From assembly GCA_003223325.1 (NCBI GenBank), contig QHYS01000017.1, positions 1-64,000 of the forward strand: 64,000 nt of DNA, read 5' to 3'. Every line of letters begins with the position of its first letter. Positions within the stretch are counted from its first letter, which is position 1. A program made the translations under genes and the position numbers. Source of the stretch: Acidobacteriota bacterium (GTDB lineage: Bacteria > Acidobacteriota > Terriglobia > Acidiferrales > UBA7541). Shown piece by piece: positions 36,404 through 46,340 of this stretch. Below the pieces are notes generated by a model. The model had not been told where the DNA came from, ran no database searches, and saw nothing but the letters and a program-made list of their open reading frames with translations.

Positions 36404-37108
36404 TCAGCCGAGCAACTTTTGCAGCAGATGGTTGAGGCGAGCACGGGCTTCAACTGACATAGTGACAAACTCAACTCCCATCCCCTCTCCGTGATGCGAA
36501 TGGCGCACGATCGCTTGGGCGCCGACCTCGCCGGCAGGAACTTCGAAGGATACATGAAGCAGCTCGCCGTTCGCCGGGGGGGCGGGCGTCGTAATCGATA
36601 GACCCCCCGCGCTGATCGTTTGGACTCTGGATATAACGGATTCGCCGCAGCCTCGCCAGGTGATGCTCATCCCTCGCGGCAACATGATACGCGGGAGCTT
36701 ACGCTTTTCAATTCCTTCCTCGCCTTGTTCTCCCACATGGTTCCAAAATTCTGGCTGCGGCGTGGGAAACACCACTGCTACCTCGAGTTCCAGCGACTCG
36801 CAGCATGAAGTACGCACAACCCGACATTCTTGTACCCGCTCGGTAGCCTCATTGATGAGGAGTAGTTTTTGCCCCGCTACGACAGGCGTTCTCATGCGTA
36901 ACAGCGCGCCAGTGCCGCTCGCGTTAAGAATCGAGTTCTCCTCAAAAAATGGGCTTAAACCCTGGCCATGTCCATAAACTCGAATCTGTGTAGCGATGGA
37001 GCGCCGGCCGCTTCGCCGGCGTTCCGCACTTTCTCCAGCCTCTCTTCTCCCACGGCGGTTGCTTTCAAGAGCTTCTGCCCTTCGGAGGGCTTCGAAAATT
37101 TGGCTCAT
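36404..37108 (-). CDS. PilZ-domain protein with two PilZ-like modules
   Basis: A 234-residue protein. The start MSQIFEALRRAEA resembles the N-terminus of polysaccharide-export tyrosine kinases but no kinase follows. Residues 30-130 resemble a degenerate PilZ barrel, and residues 135-230 a second (KRKLPRIMLPRGMSITWRG ... ISAGGLSITTPAPP ... GVEFVTMS). PilZ domains bind cyclic di-GMP through RxxxR and [D/N]xSxxG; here the second module has KRKLPR and ISAGGL, so binding is uncertain. GGGGAG precedes the ATG. Confidence 0.7.
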   Translation of the reverse strand: MSQIFEALRRAEALESNRRGRREAGESAERRRSGRRSIATQIRVYGHGQGLSPFFEENSILNASGTGALLRMRTPVVAGQKLLLINEATERVQECRVVRTSCCESLELEVAVVFPTPQPEFWNHVGEQGEEGIEKRKLPRIMLPRGMSITWRGCGESVISRVQTISAGGLSITTPAPPANGELLHVSFEVPAGEVGAQAIVRHSHHGEGMGVEFVTMSVEARARLNHLLQKLLG

Positions 37109-37846
37109 GGAGTTTGCTCCCCTCAGAGATCGGCCAATTACTATGCGTTAAACCTTTGCTTTGGCGAATAGGTCTTGCGGACTACCTATCTGGTACAGAT
37201 GGGCTATGTGATCGCTGCCACAGGTATAGATTTCAACCGGCCCTTGAGGGAGTTAGATGTGCGCGGCGTGTACACTGGGCGGATGATTTGAACACTGTCG
37301 TCGATTCCGGCTTTTGGACGCCTACCGCAATCTGTTGAAATCAATAGGCATCGGAAGTTTATGCAAATGGCCCGGCGGTGCAAATGTCTCCAATTGGAGA
37401 ACGCGCAGACCCGCGTGAAGGACGCGTAACTAGAGGGAAGCGCTGGTTCGAGAGCCGAGCTACGGTTGTCTATTCGGTTATAGGTATGGGCATGGGATTG
37501 CGGTTCGAAGCTACTAATCTTTCGCAACTCATGGTCCTAAGCTAAGTGAAGTGGCTGGGCGAACTGAGTGGCGAAGCTACAACCCGAGACGGAGATTTAA
37601 GAAAAGAACGCTTCTGTTCGTACCTCAGCCGACACCCATTGTGTTTTGAAACGAGGCGTAATCGCGGAGAGCATACGCGGGGGAATGCTTCAACGATTGA
37701 CAGCGGCCGCGTAGGGGTGCCACGGTTCTTCCACACCACTCAATAACCAGCCGGACACGGCGGCACAATGAAAATCTTGTCGTTCCTTTGTTGGCAGGGA
37801 GAATAGTTCTAACGGCTACCTGTTTTGGGGCCGATTCAACGCAGCC
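37109..37846. other. 740-bp gap, nothing recognised
   Basis: Between divergent genes (PilZ protein and hybrid kinase). Frames of up to about 107 codons exist on both strands, but their translations are Cys/Arg/His-rich and shadow-like and have no ribosome binding site. No tRNA or hairpin of note. It should hold the promoters of both flanking genes. Confidence 0.4.
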
Positions 37847-39658
37847 ATGAAGTTATTCACCTCTAGTCTCCGCGGTAATGCGGCGGACTTTGTTCGAGAC
37901 CATTGGCGCCGCAGCGAGCGACGCCAGTGGTGGCTTTCCTCCACGGGCATTGCCGTCTCACTGATTCTCACCTCTGGAATCGTTTGTCTGTTATTGCCCT
38001 CGATGATCCCGGCGTTAGGGGCCTCTTACGCTCTCGATACCGACATAGCCGTGCACGGCTTGGTTGGAATCATTTTACTCTTCGACGTCTATGTCGTTTT
38101 CCAGCAAGTGCAGCTCTCCCGGTTTCGCAAGCAGCTGGCGGAACGGGAGGAACTCTTTCGCCTTATTAGTGAAAATGCGGCAGATATGATTGCCGTCGTC
38201 GACACGGGTGGCCAGCGGCTCTACAACAGTCCTTCCTACCAGAAACTACTTGGCTATTCGCAGGAGGAGCTGGGCAAGACTTCAGCGTTTGAGCAAATCC
38301 ACGCCGATGATCGTACGGCGGTGGTGGATGCTGCCAATGAGGCCCGCCGCACGGGAATGGGCCGAACAGTGCAGTATCGCATCCACCACAAAGACGGCCG
38401 CTGGCTAATCCTGGAATCGACGGCCAGCGTGGTCAGGAACCGTGACGGAGACGTAGAGAAACTGGTCATCGTCAACCGGGACATCACCGAGCGCAAACAA
38501 TTGGAAGAGCAGCTTCATCGCTCCCAGAAGCTCGAAGCCATCGGCAGATTATCCGGAGGCGTAGCGCACGATTTCAACAACCTCTTGGGATTGATTATCG
38601 GATAGAGCGAAGCGCTCCAAGAGCGGGTTCCGCCCGATGATCCTTATCGCGAGGCCGTGGATGAAATTCAAAACGCCGGCAAACGCGCCGCAGCGCTCAC
38701 TCAGCAGCTATTGGCCTTCAGCCGCAAGCAAGTCTTGGAACCGCGGATTCTGAGCCTGAATGCCATCATCGTTGACATTGAGAAGATGCTCCGCCGGTTA
38801 GTTGCAGAGGATATCGAGATGGAGCTCTTACTCGCGCCCGATACCGGAGCCGTAAAAGCGGATCGCAGTCAGATCGAACAAGTGATCCTCAACTTGGTGG
38901 TTAATGCACGGGACGCCATGCCCGATGGCGGCAAGCTGACCATCGAGACCGGGAACTGGACTTTGGATCGCTCCACAGTGCTGCGTCATCCCTACGTCAT
39001 TCCCGGCCCTCATGCCATGTTGAAGGTCACCGACACGGGCTGCGGCATGGATGCCGAGTTGCAGTCCCATATCTTTGAGCCTTTCTTCACAACCAAGGAA
39101 AAGGGGAAAGGCACCGGCTTGGGGTTGGCCACGGCTTACGGAGTAATCAAACAAAGCGGGGGCTACATTTGGGTGGATAGCGAGGTTGGTAAAGGAACCA
39201 CGTTCAGGATCTATCTGCCTGAGGTGAACGCGGTTGCCGAAGCTGTTCCCGAAGTGAAGGCCCCAGCGAAAGTCACGCCTGAACGCCGAACCATTCTAGT
39301 CGTGGAAGACGAACGGTCCCTGCGCAAATTGACGAGGAAGACGCTCAGCGACGGGGGCCACAAAGTCTTCGAGGCAGGTGATGCTTCCGAGGCTTTGGAA
39401 ATTTCAAGAAAGACCGAAGGCGCTATCGACCTTCTCTTGACTGACGTCATTATGCCCGGAATGAGCGGCAAGAAATTGGCCGACGTGTTGTTGAGTGAGC
39501 GGCCCGGCATTGGCGTGCTGTACATGTCCGGCTACACGGATGGACAAATCGCCACGCAGGGCGTTTTGGAAGAAGGAACGGCGATTCTTCGCAAGCCTTT
39601 CACCCGGGACGAACTGATGCGGCAAGTAGAGAACGCTTTGGTTGCGGCGGTGAGGTAA
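37847..39658 (+). pseudogene. Hybrid PAS histidine kinase interrupted by an in-frame TAG
   Basis: One continuous frame of 603 codons apart from TAG 38603-38605 (codon 253). Two membrane spans (about residues 33-55 and 65-85) lead to a PAS/PAC module (about 100-215), then the dimerisation box with phospho-acceptor His241 in [16 protein letters not shown]. The amber stands where relatives have a residue between IIG and SEAL. After it come the rest of the dimerisation helix, the HATPase domain (LNLVVNARDAMPDGG, GCGMDAELQSHIFEPFF, GTGLGLA) and a receiver domain (ILVVEDERSL ... LLTDVIMPG). A restart at ATG 38657 would give an ATPase-receiver fragment without the His. Its stop directly precedes the response regulator gene. 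A single point mutation, or amber readthrough, explains it. Confidence 0.8.
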
Positions 39659-41056
39659 ATGGGCGCTGGCAGCGGAAATTCCCCATCCATGAGGCTGGTG
39701 GTCATTGATGATGACCCGAAAAATCTCAAGTTTGTGAATTTCATTCTGGCCAACGTTGGCCTGGAAATACATACCGCATCGGACCCCCAGTCGGGGCTGG
39801 ATCTGATTCATCGCCTGCGCCCGCAGATCGTGCTGATGGATCTGGTAATGCCGGGCGTACAGGGAATGGAGTTGCTGCAAAAGATTGTTGAGTTCGATCC
39901 GGGTATCGACGTCATTTTGATGACTGGCTACTACTCGACTGAGTCCGCCGTGGAGGCGATTCAGAAAGGCGCGGCGGACTATTTTCCCAAGCCGTTTTCG
40001 CCCGAAAGGCTTCGCCAGCGCATTGCGCTTATCGTTGAGGACGTGAAACGCAGGCAGCGCAGTTCCACGCTAGAAAACGAACTCCTGGAGAATTTCAAGT
40101 TCGAGGGCATCATTGGGCGCAGCCCGCTAATGCTGGATCTCTTTGCAAAGATTCGGCGCGTCGCGCCTCATTTCCGTAGTGTTCTCGTAACGGGTCCCAC
40201 GGGAGCGGGCAAGGAGCTCGTGGCCAAGGCCCTGCATAAGTTGAGCGGCTCAGGAAAGCGCTTCGTCGCTGTCAATTGCTCCTCCATCACGGAAAGCCTG
40301 GCCGAAAGCGAGCTCTTCGGTCATGTCAAAGGAGCGTTTACTGGAGCCAATCAGGATAAGGTCGGCGTGTTCGAATATGCCGACGGCGGAACGGCAATGC
40401 TGGATGAAATCGGAGAAATGCCTCTAGCGATGCAGGCCAAACTGTTGCGTACTTTGCAGAGCCATGAGGTCCGGCGTGTGGGCTCGCCTGCGGTCACCAA
40501 AGTGGATGTGCGTGTCGTGGCTGCGACGAACCGTGACCTCCAGGAGATGGCCCGCCAGGGAAAGTTCCGCGAAGATCTCTATTTCCGGCTCTCCGCAGTG
40601 GAATTGAAAGTTCCTTCGCTTGCGGAACGTCCGGAGGACTTGCCGCTTTTGCAACGCCATTTCTTGAAGGCTTTCGCTGCTCAGCACAGTAAGCCTGTAG
40701 TAGGTCTCACGCGACGCGCCCAGACCGTGCTGGCGCGCTACCCTTGGCCCGGCAATATTCGCGAGCTGCAAAACGTCATCGAACATGGTTGCATGATGAC
40801 CGAAACGGACGTGATTGACGTGCGTGATCTACCGGAGCGTGTACAGAGTCAAGCCCCCACCACCAAGGCCGACTATGAAGTCTTGATGTCTATCGACCAA
40901 TTGGAGCACCGACACGCCCAGCGCGTCCTCGACCATGTCGGGGGAAACAAGGTGCGCGCGGCGGAAATTCTCGGGATTAGCCGCACGCACCTTTATCAGC
41001 TTTTGAGAGATAACGCCGAAAAACAGAAAGAGCCTGTTTCGAAAGCGGACGAATAA
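39659..41056 (+). CDS. NtrC-type sigma-54-dependent response regulator
   Basis: A 465-residue regulator. Residues 11-125 are a receiver domain with phospho-acceptor Asp61 (LMDLVMPG). Residues 150-390 are the AAA+ domain with Walker A GPTGAGKE (179-186), the sigma-54 contact loop GAFTGA (225-230), and PWPGNIREL. The C-terminus (about 420-460) is a Fis-type helix-turn-helix (KVRAAEILGISRTHLYQLL). It activates sigma-54 promoters when phosphorylated. The ATG begins one base after the TAA of the upstream kinase gene, so the two are a cognate pair, although the kinase is interrupted. Confidence 0.93.
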   Translation: MGAGSGNSPSMRLVVIDDDPKNLKFVNFILANVGLEIHTASDPQSGLDLIHRLRPQIVLMDLVMPGVQGMELLQKIVEFDPGIDVILMTGYYSTESAVEAIQKGAADYFPKPFSPERLRQRIALIVEDVKRRQRSSTLENELLENFKFEGIIGRSPLMLDLFAKIRRVAPHFRSVLVTGPTGAGKELVAKALHKLSGSGKRFVAVNCSSITESLAESELFGHVKGAFTGANQDKVGVFEYADGGTAMLDEIGEMPLAMQAKLLRTLQSHEVRRVGSPAVTKVDVRVVAATNRDLQEMARQGKFREDLYFRLSAVELKVPSLAERPEDLPLLQRHFLKAFAAQHSKPVVGLTRRAQTVLARYPWPGNIRELQNVIEHGCMMTETDVIDVRDLPERVQSQAPTTKADYEVLMSIDQLEHRHAQRVLDHVGGNKVRAAEILGISRTHLYQLLRDNAEKQKEPVSKADE

Positions 41057-41084
41057 GGGATTCCTAGCTATAGCTAGCCCGCTG

Positions 41085-42074
41085 CTATCGCCGCTCTTCC
41101 CCTTTGCCGCCCTTTTCTCTTGGTTCGGGCCTATTGTTCTGCTTAGCCGGCTGCCCACGAGGCTCAGGCGCATTGTTTGAACGGCCTCGCGGCTGCGCGG
41201 TTTGCAGCCGCGAGGCTGTCCGCTCGGGCCTATCGGCACTAGGTCGCACATTTCCGCGTGGATTTTCCGCACGCGGAGCCGGGCGATCTTCCCGGCGCGC
41301 ATTCGGAGCTACAGCCCCTGGGTGCTCGCCGCCTCGCCCATTCGGGCTCGCCCCCCGAGCCGCCACGACCTCGTGTCCGCTAAATACGCCTGGCTTAGCC
41401 GTTGCTGCGACGGGCGGTTGCCCGTGATTTGCCGAGGCGTGCAGAGCGCGATTCGATCCGGAGGCATGTTCGTGTTGAGCTTGCTCTGTGGTTGGCGCTA
41501 TATGCTGCTCGCGCGCCGCCGCCTCTTCGGTTGGGCTAGGGCGGGCGGCGATACCGCCAGCGCCGCCGTTATAGCTGACACGGTTAACTGCGACGTTATC
41601 GTTGACCACAGTCCGGTTGTAGCTGTTGTGCACCACCGTGACATTAACGTTGGTAACTGCCCGGTTATAAAAGAAAGCTCCGCCGCGCCAATATCCCCCG
41701 GCATACCCCACCCCTGTGTAGCCGAAACCATAGTTGATTCCGCCATAGAAGCCGACGTGCGGCCCCCAGTATCCCGGGTGCCAAACGTAGACGCCCTCTC
41801 CCCAGCCCCAATAGCCCGGAGTCCAAAGGAATCCGACTCGCGGTGCAATTACCCAGGTCCCAGGAACCCAGAAGTAGCCGTCAGGACCCCAGTACCAATA
41901 GCCGGGAATCCAGATGAAGCCGTTGCCGGGACACGCTGGCTGTTCATAGATGGGTAGTGCCGGCGGGCCCACGTGCACGGATACGCCGACGCTCACTTGC
42001 GCCAGCGCTGGGGAAGATAGGACCAGCACACCGGCCAGAAGCAACAGCCACCGAAGCAGAGATAAATTACGCAT
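41085..42074 (-). CDS. YXWGXW-repeat exported protein
   Basis: A 329-residue exported protein. The signal peptide (MRNLSLLRWLLLLAGVLVLSS) is followed by a Gly/Trp/Tyr-rich region with YXWGXW-like repeats (FIWIPGYWYWGPDGYFW, FLWTPGYWGWGEGVYVW, PGYWGPHVGF), then a low-complexity Pro/Arg/Asn/Gly C-terminal half. Start ATG 42074 follows GAGGTGAGGA; the longer open frame upstream has no such site. This family is common in Acidobacteria and proteobacteria and has no known activity; surface location is inferred. Confidence 0.82.
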   Translation of the reverse strand: MRNLSLLRWLLLLAGVLVLSSPALAQVSVGVSVHVGPPALPIYEQPACPGNGFIWIPGYWYWGPDGYFWVPGTWVIAPRVGFLWTPGYWGWGEGVYVWHPGYWGPHVGFYGGINYGFGYTGVGYAGGYWRGGAFFYNRAVTNVNVTVVHNSYNRTVVNDNVAVNRVSYNGGAGGIAARPSPTEEAAAREQHIAPTTEQAQHEHASGSNRALHASANHGQPPVAATAKPGVFSGHEVVAARGASPNGRGGEHPGAVAPNARREDRPAPRAENPRGNVRPSADRPERTASRLQTAQPRGRSNNAPEPRGQPAKQNNRPEPREKGGKGEERR

Positions 42075-42322
42075 CTTCCTCACCTCGCGAGCATTATTTG
42101 AAACCGACAAGCACGCATGGGAGACCTGCCGCGGCTGGGCGCCGAGTTTCTCTATTCTAAACCCGCCAAGTAACGGAAAGTTGCTGGTCGCAGAATTCAG
42201 GGCACTTGCATGGAAACAGTGGCGTGCGTTAGTCATCAGGTACGGATTGCCTGCCTGGACGGCGCCGTGGAAGCGAGCTTAGGCGACTCGGGTAGGAGCT
42301 GGGGATTTGAGCCCTTTGCGTT

Positions 42323-43015
42323 TCATGCGGCCCCATGTGCGGTCGCCGCGCAAGTACTGCCAGAGCCCCTGCAGCCATTTTGGCATGCCCGGATGATTTG
42401 CCTGGAGGCGTGCTCGGCACGCACGGAAACGCCAGGCAGCGAATCGGTGATCGTAAACCACGCGTATTCCTTTTTATGAGCGCCCTTAAAGTCGGCGTTC
42501 CGCGGACTTCCCGTGCGCATCAAATTTGGAACTACCGTAGTCACCCAGATTCCATCTTTGGCCAGTTCTGTCCCTAACCCTTCGCTGAATCCGACCAGGG
42601 CGAACTTGCTGGCCGTGTACGGCAAGAGGTGCGGGAAAGCCACTTTGCCCCCAATAGATGTGATATTTACGATCCGTCCCTTATGGCGCTGTTTCATGCC
42701 TGGAAGGACGCCCATGGTGGTGTGAACGGCACCCCAGAAGTTGACGCTCATGACTTCTTCGAAATCGCCTACTGTCATGTGCTCCAGGGGGCCGACAAGA
42801 ATGGTTCCGGCGTTATTGACCAGCACGTCGACCGCGCCGAGCGTATTTTCAACCGATGCCAGGAACGATCGAACCTGTGCTGGGTCCGACACGTCGGCAT
42901 TGCCCACAGAAAAAGTGGTCTCTTCGCGCCGCAAATTCATCCCGCACGCGACCAAGGTCCTCTTCATCGCGGGCGCAAATGGCCACGCGGGCGCCATGCG
43001 CGGCGAATTCCCTAG
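42323..43015 (-). pseudogene. Truncated, frameshifted short-chain dehydrogenase/reductase
   Basis: The minus strand from about 43015 reads REFAAHGARVAICARDEEDL, which is the second strand-helix of an SDR Rossmann fold; the preceding TGxxxGIG dinucleotide-binding loop is missing because the gene is cut at the junction with the TonB-receptor remnant. Near 42920 a frameshift occurs, after which the body follows: VNNAGTILVGPLEHMTVGDF, SIGGKVAFPHLLPYTASKFA (catalytic Tyr and Lys in YTASK) and a C-terminal part that loses family likeness after RQIIRACQNG. Non-functional. Confidence 0.78.
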
Positions 43016-43749
43016 GTGTTGGTCGATGGCCGAGCCGTCTATACGCCCCTTTTCGGCGGCGTTTATTGGGACATGGTGGACGTGCCGCTCGAAGACATTG
43101 ACCGCATCGAGGTAAATTCGCGGGCCGGGCGGGACAGTATGGGGCGCCAATGCGGTGAATGGCGTGATCAACGTTATTACAAAAAGCTCTGCAGACACGC
43201 GGGGCGGCTTGCTGACGGCCGGCGGCGGGACCCAGGTGCAAGGGTTTGGCATTGTACAGTACGGCGGAAAAATCAAGGATAGCACCCATCGAATCATCGA
43301 ATCTTTGCAAAGTAACTCAACAACGAGCACTTCCCCGATTTCAACGGACTGAACGGCGAGGATGGCTGGCATCTGCTGCACGGTGGTTTTCGGGCATACC
43401 GCGTTTTCTGCCAAAGACTCCTTGATGACTGAAGGAGACGTTTATAAGGGGAAGGAAGGCTCGATCTTCATGCATTCCGTCTTCTCTCCCCCTGACAACA
43501 TAAACGTACCGGGCCTAGCCGCATTGCTGGGAGGAAACGTACTGGGCCGCTGGAGTCACGTTTTTTCGAGTCGCCGTGACATGACAGTTTTATTTTGACA
43601 ATTACGATCGGGACGGTCCGGAATTAAACGACTTCCGCAATACCTTTGATCTCGATTTTCAGAATCACATCAACCTAGGCGCCCATCAGGACCTTATTTG
43701 GGGCCTAGGCCGAGTGGCCGGAGGCCATTGCTGGCCTCCAGCCCTCTAA

Positions 43750-43783
43750 GAACCGGACTTGAAAGTTTCCCTTCATCCGGCTC
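43750..43783 (-). ncRNA. Group II intron domain V (outer intron)
   Basis: A 34-nt hairpin with GAGCCGGA at the 5' side and TCCGGTTC at the 3' side and a GAAA tetraloop-like tip; the length and terminal pairing are those of the catalytic domain V. It is followed by TTAGAGGGC and a second GC-rich hairpin (domain VI). Confidence 0.8.
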
Positions 43784-44048
43784 GAGCACTCAATAACGCC
43801 TCCATAAAAAACGAAGACGCGGCCTTATTCAAACGCAGATAAGGCCTACTCGATACTGACTTGCGGCCGAGTCACACGGCGGTGAAAAAATCCAACCGAC
43901 GTGTGTGAAGCTGCACCAACGGTTTACACCGTCGTCATTTGCTTTGCTTCATTCCGCGGTTCTGCAAATGGTCTCGAGTTCGAGCACCAACGAGAAGTGG
44001 GCTCCGTTTCCGGCGAGGTACTGTTGTCCCAGGGAGGCGACGCAACCG

Positions 44049-44844
44049 CCGAGTAGCCAGGCGCGATTACTCGCGCCCAGCCCTCTAAGAACCGTGCGTA
44101 ACACTTTCGCGTTACACGGCTCGAGCACTCAACAACGCCCCCATAACGAACGAGGACGCGGTCTTATTCAAATGCAATTAAGACCTACTCGATACTGGCT
44201 TACAGCCGATTCGCACGGCGATGGAAAATTCACCAGGCGTGTGGGAAGCCGCACCAACGGCTTGCGCCGTCGTCATTTGCTTTGCTTCCTGTCCGGCGAG
44301 GTGATGTTGTCCCAAACAGGCGACGCAACCTCTATCTGCGCTATTACAGCGCAGCATTCGCTTCCTTTCGCGCTCCCATACCCACATCGCCATTGTCCGC
44401 CTCACGGCTTCCTACCCCACTTTGTGGGGAACGATACGGGTTTACTCTGTTCCGCTGATTGGACATGTCAGGTAGTTTAGGTGCCCTCTGTACGCCGGCA
44501 GTGTTGTATTGCCCATGACGGAGGAGATAGAACCCTCCGTGCCCACTGCAAAAAGAGCGCATAGCATCTTCCGCTCCCTTCGGGTAACGACGCTTGCGAG
44601 AGTTTGCATCTGCTCACCGTGGTACCAACCCTAGCCCCGATCCGGATCGATGCTCCCAGATGCACCGTTGCCTCGCGGTTCCAGTGCCAACCTTTCGGTT
44701 GCGGGATTCATTGTCAGAGTGCTACCTAACAGGTCGTTGCCTTCCCGCTATGACTCCTAGGGTACTCGTCATGGGAGACGAGGTCCGGACGGAAGAGAAC
44801 TTCTTCCGATGGACAATCACAATCAACAGCTTTACAGGTCGCAG
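44049..44844 (-). mobile_element. Inner ORF-less group II intron inserted in the outer one
   Basis: A complete element of about 796 nt. Its 5' end (CTGCGACCTGTAAAGCTG at 44844) matches the outer 5' end, and its domain V lies at 44122-44089 (34 nt, GAGCCGTGTAACGCG then GAAA). The 5' half matches the outer intron in segments such as GGAGCGGAAGATGCTATGCG and the 3' half in CAGTATCGAGTAGG. On the minus strand the order is outer-5', inner-5', inner-3', outer-3', which can only be a nested insertion. After removal the outer sequence reads TCTAGA then GGTTGCGTCGCC, matching GATAGAGGTTGCGTCGCC inside the inner copy. No maturase gene. Confidence 0.72.
44089..44122 (-). ncRNA. Group II intron domain V (inner intron)
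   Basis: A 34-nt hairpin, GAGCCGTGTAACGC on the 5' side and GCACGGTTC on the 3' side with a GAAA tip. It differs from the outer copy in many paired positions but by compensating changes, which supports a selected RNA structure. A domain VI-like hairpin GGGCGCGAGTAATCGCGCC follows. Confidence 0.82.
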
Positions 44845-46340
44845 TCTAGATACCCGCATCGCCATCGATCGGCCTTGCGGCTTCCCTTCCTCTTTCAAGG
44901 AGCGATACGGGCTTACCCTGTTCCGTTGAAATGACACGATAGATTAGGTCCATTCCTCTACGCCGGCAGTGCGGTTTGCCCATGACGGAGTACGGTACAG
45001 ACTCCGTACCCAGTGCAAAAGAGCGCATAGCATCTTCCGCTCCCTGATGCTCACGACGCTTATGGAACGTTCGTGTATTCTGACCGTGATGCTAGCAGTT
45101 GCACCATTACCTCGCGGTTCTGGTGCCGACCTTGTGGTCGTGAGTACATTGTCCGAGGGCTATTCGACGGTTCGTTGTCTCGCCGCCTTACCTCGTAGGC
45201 CACGTTCGATGGGACGAACGGTCTGATCGATCCTCCTTTGCCAGACAATCAATTCAACAGCTTTCAGGTCGCAGGTACCGCCGCACCGCTGACAAAACCG
45301 TAGGTACGATTGACCAGGCCATTCTTCCAGAGAACCTTGCACGCAAGCTGTTCGACGCGTTCATCCAAGATCAAATAACACTGGAGTCCGACCGCTTGGC
45401 CTTGTACTTGGGATCGAAATTTGCGAACGACTATTTTAGAGGCTTCGATCTTGAGCCGAGCGCTCGATTGGCTTGGACTCCCAGTAATCGCCGCACGTTC
45501 TGGGCCGCCATTTCACGTGCTAATCGCACTCCTGCGCGACGAGATGTGGGTCTGGATGCAGCGCTCGCAGCGTTGCCTGGACCTGCTGAGGTCGCCGTGC
45601 TGGGCAACCCGAACATGAAGTCTGAACACGTCATAGCATATGAGGTAGGTTATCGAGCACAGCCCATTGACCGCGTTCTCTTGACGTCGCGGCGTTTTTC
45701 AATAGCTACCACGGACTGGAGAGCTTAGAGCCGTCTCCCTCATTTTTCGACTCAGGCTCCGTTCCACCCCTTCTCGTTCACCCTATCGTGCGGGGCAACA
45801 AAATGTACGGGACGACGCACGGAGTGGAAGCATCTGTAAATTGGGAAATAACGCGTCGTTGGACGCTCAACTCCGGCTATTCGTTCTTGAATACGAATTT
45901 GCATGCCGATCCCGCCAGTCTGGATACCATGAGCGTGACGGGCACGCAGGGCTCAACCCCGGACAATCAGGCAGAACTTCGGTCCCACGTGGAACTGTCC
46001 CGGGGCTTGAGCTGGGATGCAAATGCCTACTTTGTCGAGCGCTTGGCGGCACAGCTTATACCTTCCTATACGCGGCTGGATATGCAGGTGACCTGGAGGC
46101 TTGCGGAGCGAATCGAACTGAACCTGGTGGGACAAAATCTGCTCAAGGATGACCACGCGGAGTTCAGAGATATTTTGCAAAGCGTCAACTCATCGCTCGT
46201 CAAGCGCAGTACCTATGCCAGGCTCACTTGGCAGTTTTGATCGAGGACCAGGCCAACGCGGCACCTTTGCATCTTAGGTTTTCGCAGCATGGAATCCAGT
46301 CAAATGAAGCGCAGTGCTGTGGCCAAATTCATGTGGACAT

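Larger units (their letters stand above)
43710..45274 (-). mobile_element. Outer ORF-less group II intron (carries an inner copy)
   Basis: Orientation is set by a 34-nt domain V at 43783-43750 (minus), starting GAGCCGGATG with the catalytic AGC and closing with CCGGTTC, followed by a domain VI-like hairpin up to the 3' end. The 5' end at 45274 reads CTGCGACCTGAAAGCTG, close to but not exactly the GUGYG consensus. Both ends are fixed within one base because removing 43710-45274 restores the receptor codons. Minus the inner copy it is about 769 nt and encodes no reverse transcriptase/maturase, so it would depend on one in trans. It is antisense to the receptor and cannot be spliced from its mRNA. 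Confidence 0.75.
43013..46240 (+). pseudogene. TonB-dependent receptor pseudogene split by nested group II introns
   Basis: It begins abruptly inside the plug domain (LVDGRAVYTPLFGGVYWDM, DVPLEDIDRIEV), lacking signal peptide and TonB box. A one-base insertion near 43112 breaks the frame before GPGGTVWGANAVNGVINVIT, and further shifts occur near 43300 and 43380. Coding reaches DLIWGLG at 43709, then 1,565 bases of antisense group II intron intervene, and the frame resumes at 45275: joined across the insertion the codons read WGLGYRRTADKTVGTIDQAI without interruption. Another shift lies near 45690, after which the barrel continues to a C-terminal TYARLTWQF. The barrel resembles acidobacterial catecholate/vitamin-type receptors. 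Confidence 0.85.

Noticed and set aside
37109-37846. Small frames in the 740-bp gap before the hybrid kinase
   Set aside because: No start signals, biased shadow-like composition and no recognisable motif.
43905-45226. Several 60-190 codon frames within the group II intron region
   Set aside because: They are explained by structured intron RNA; none resembles a reverse transcriptase/maturase.
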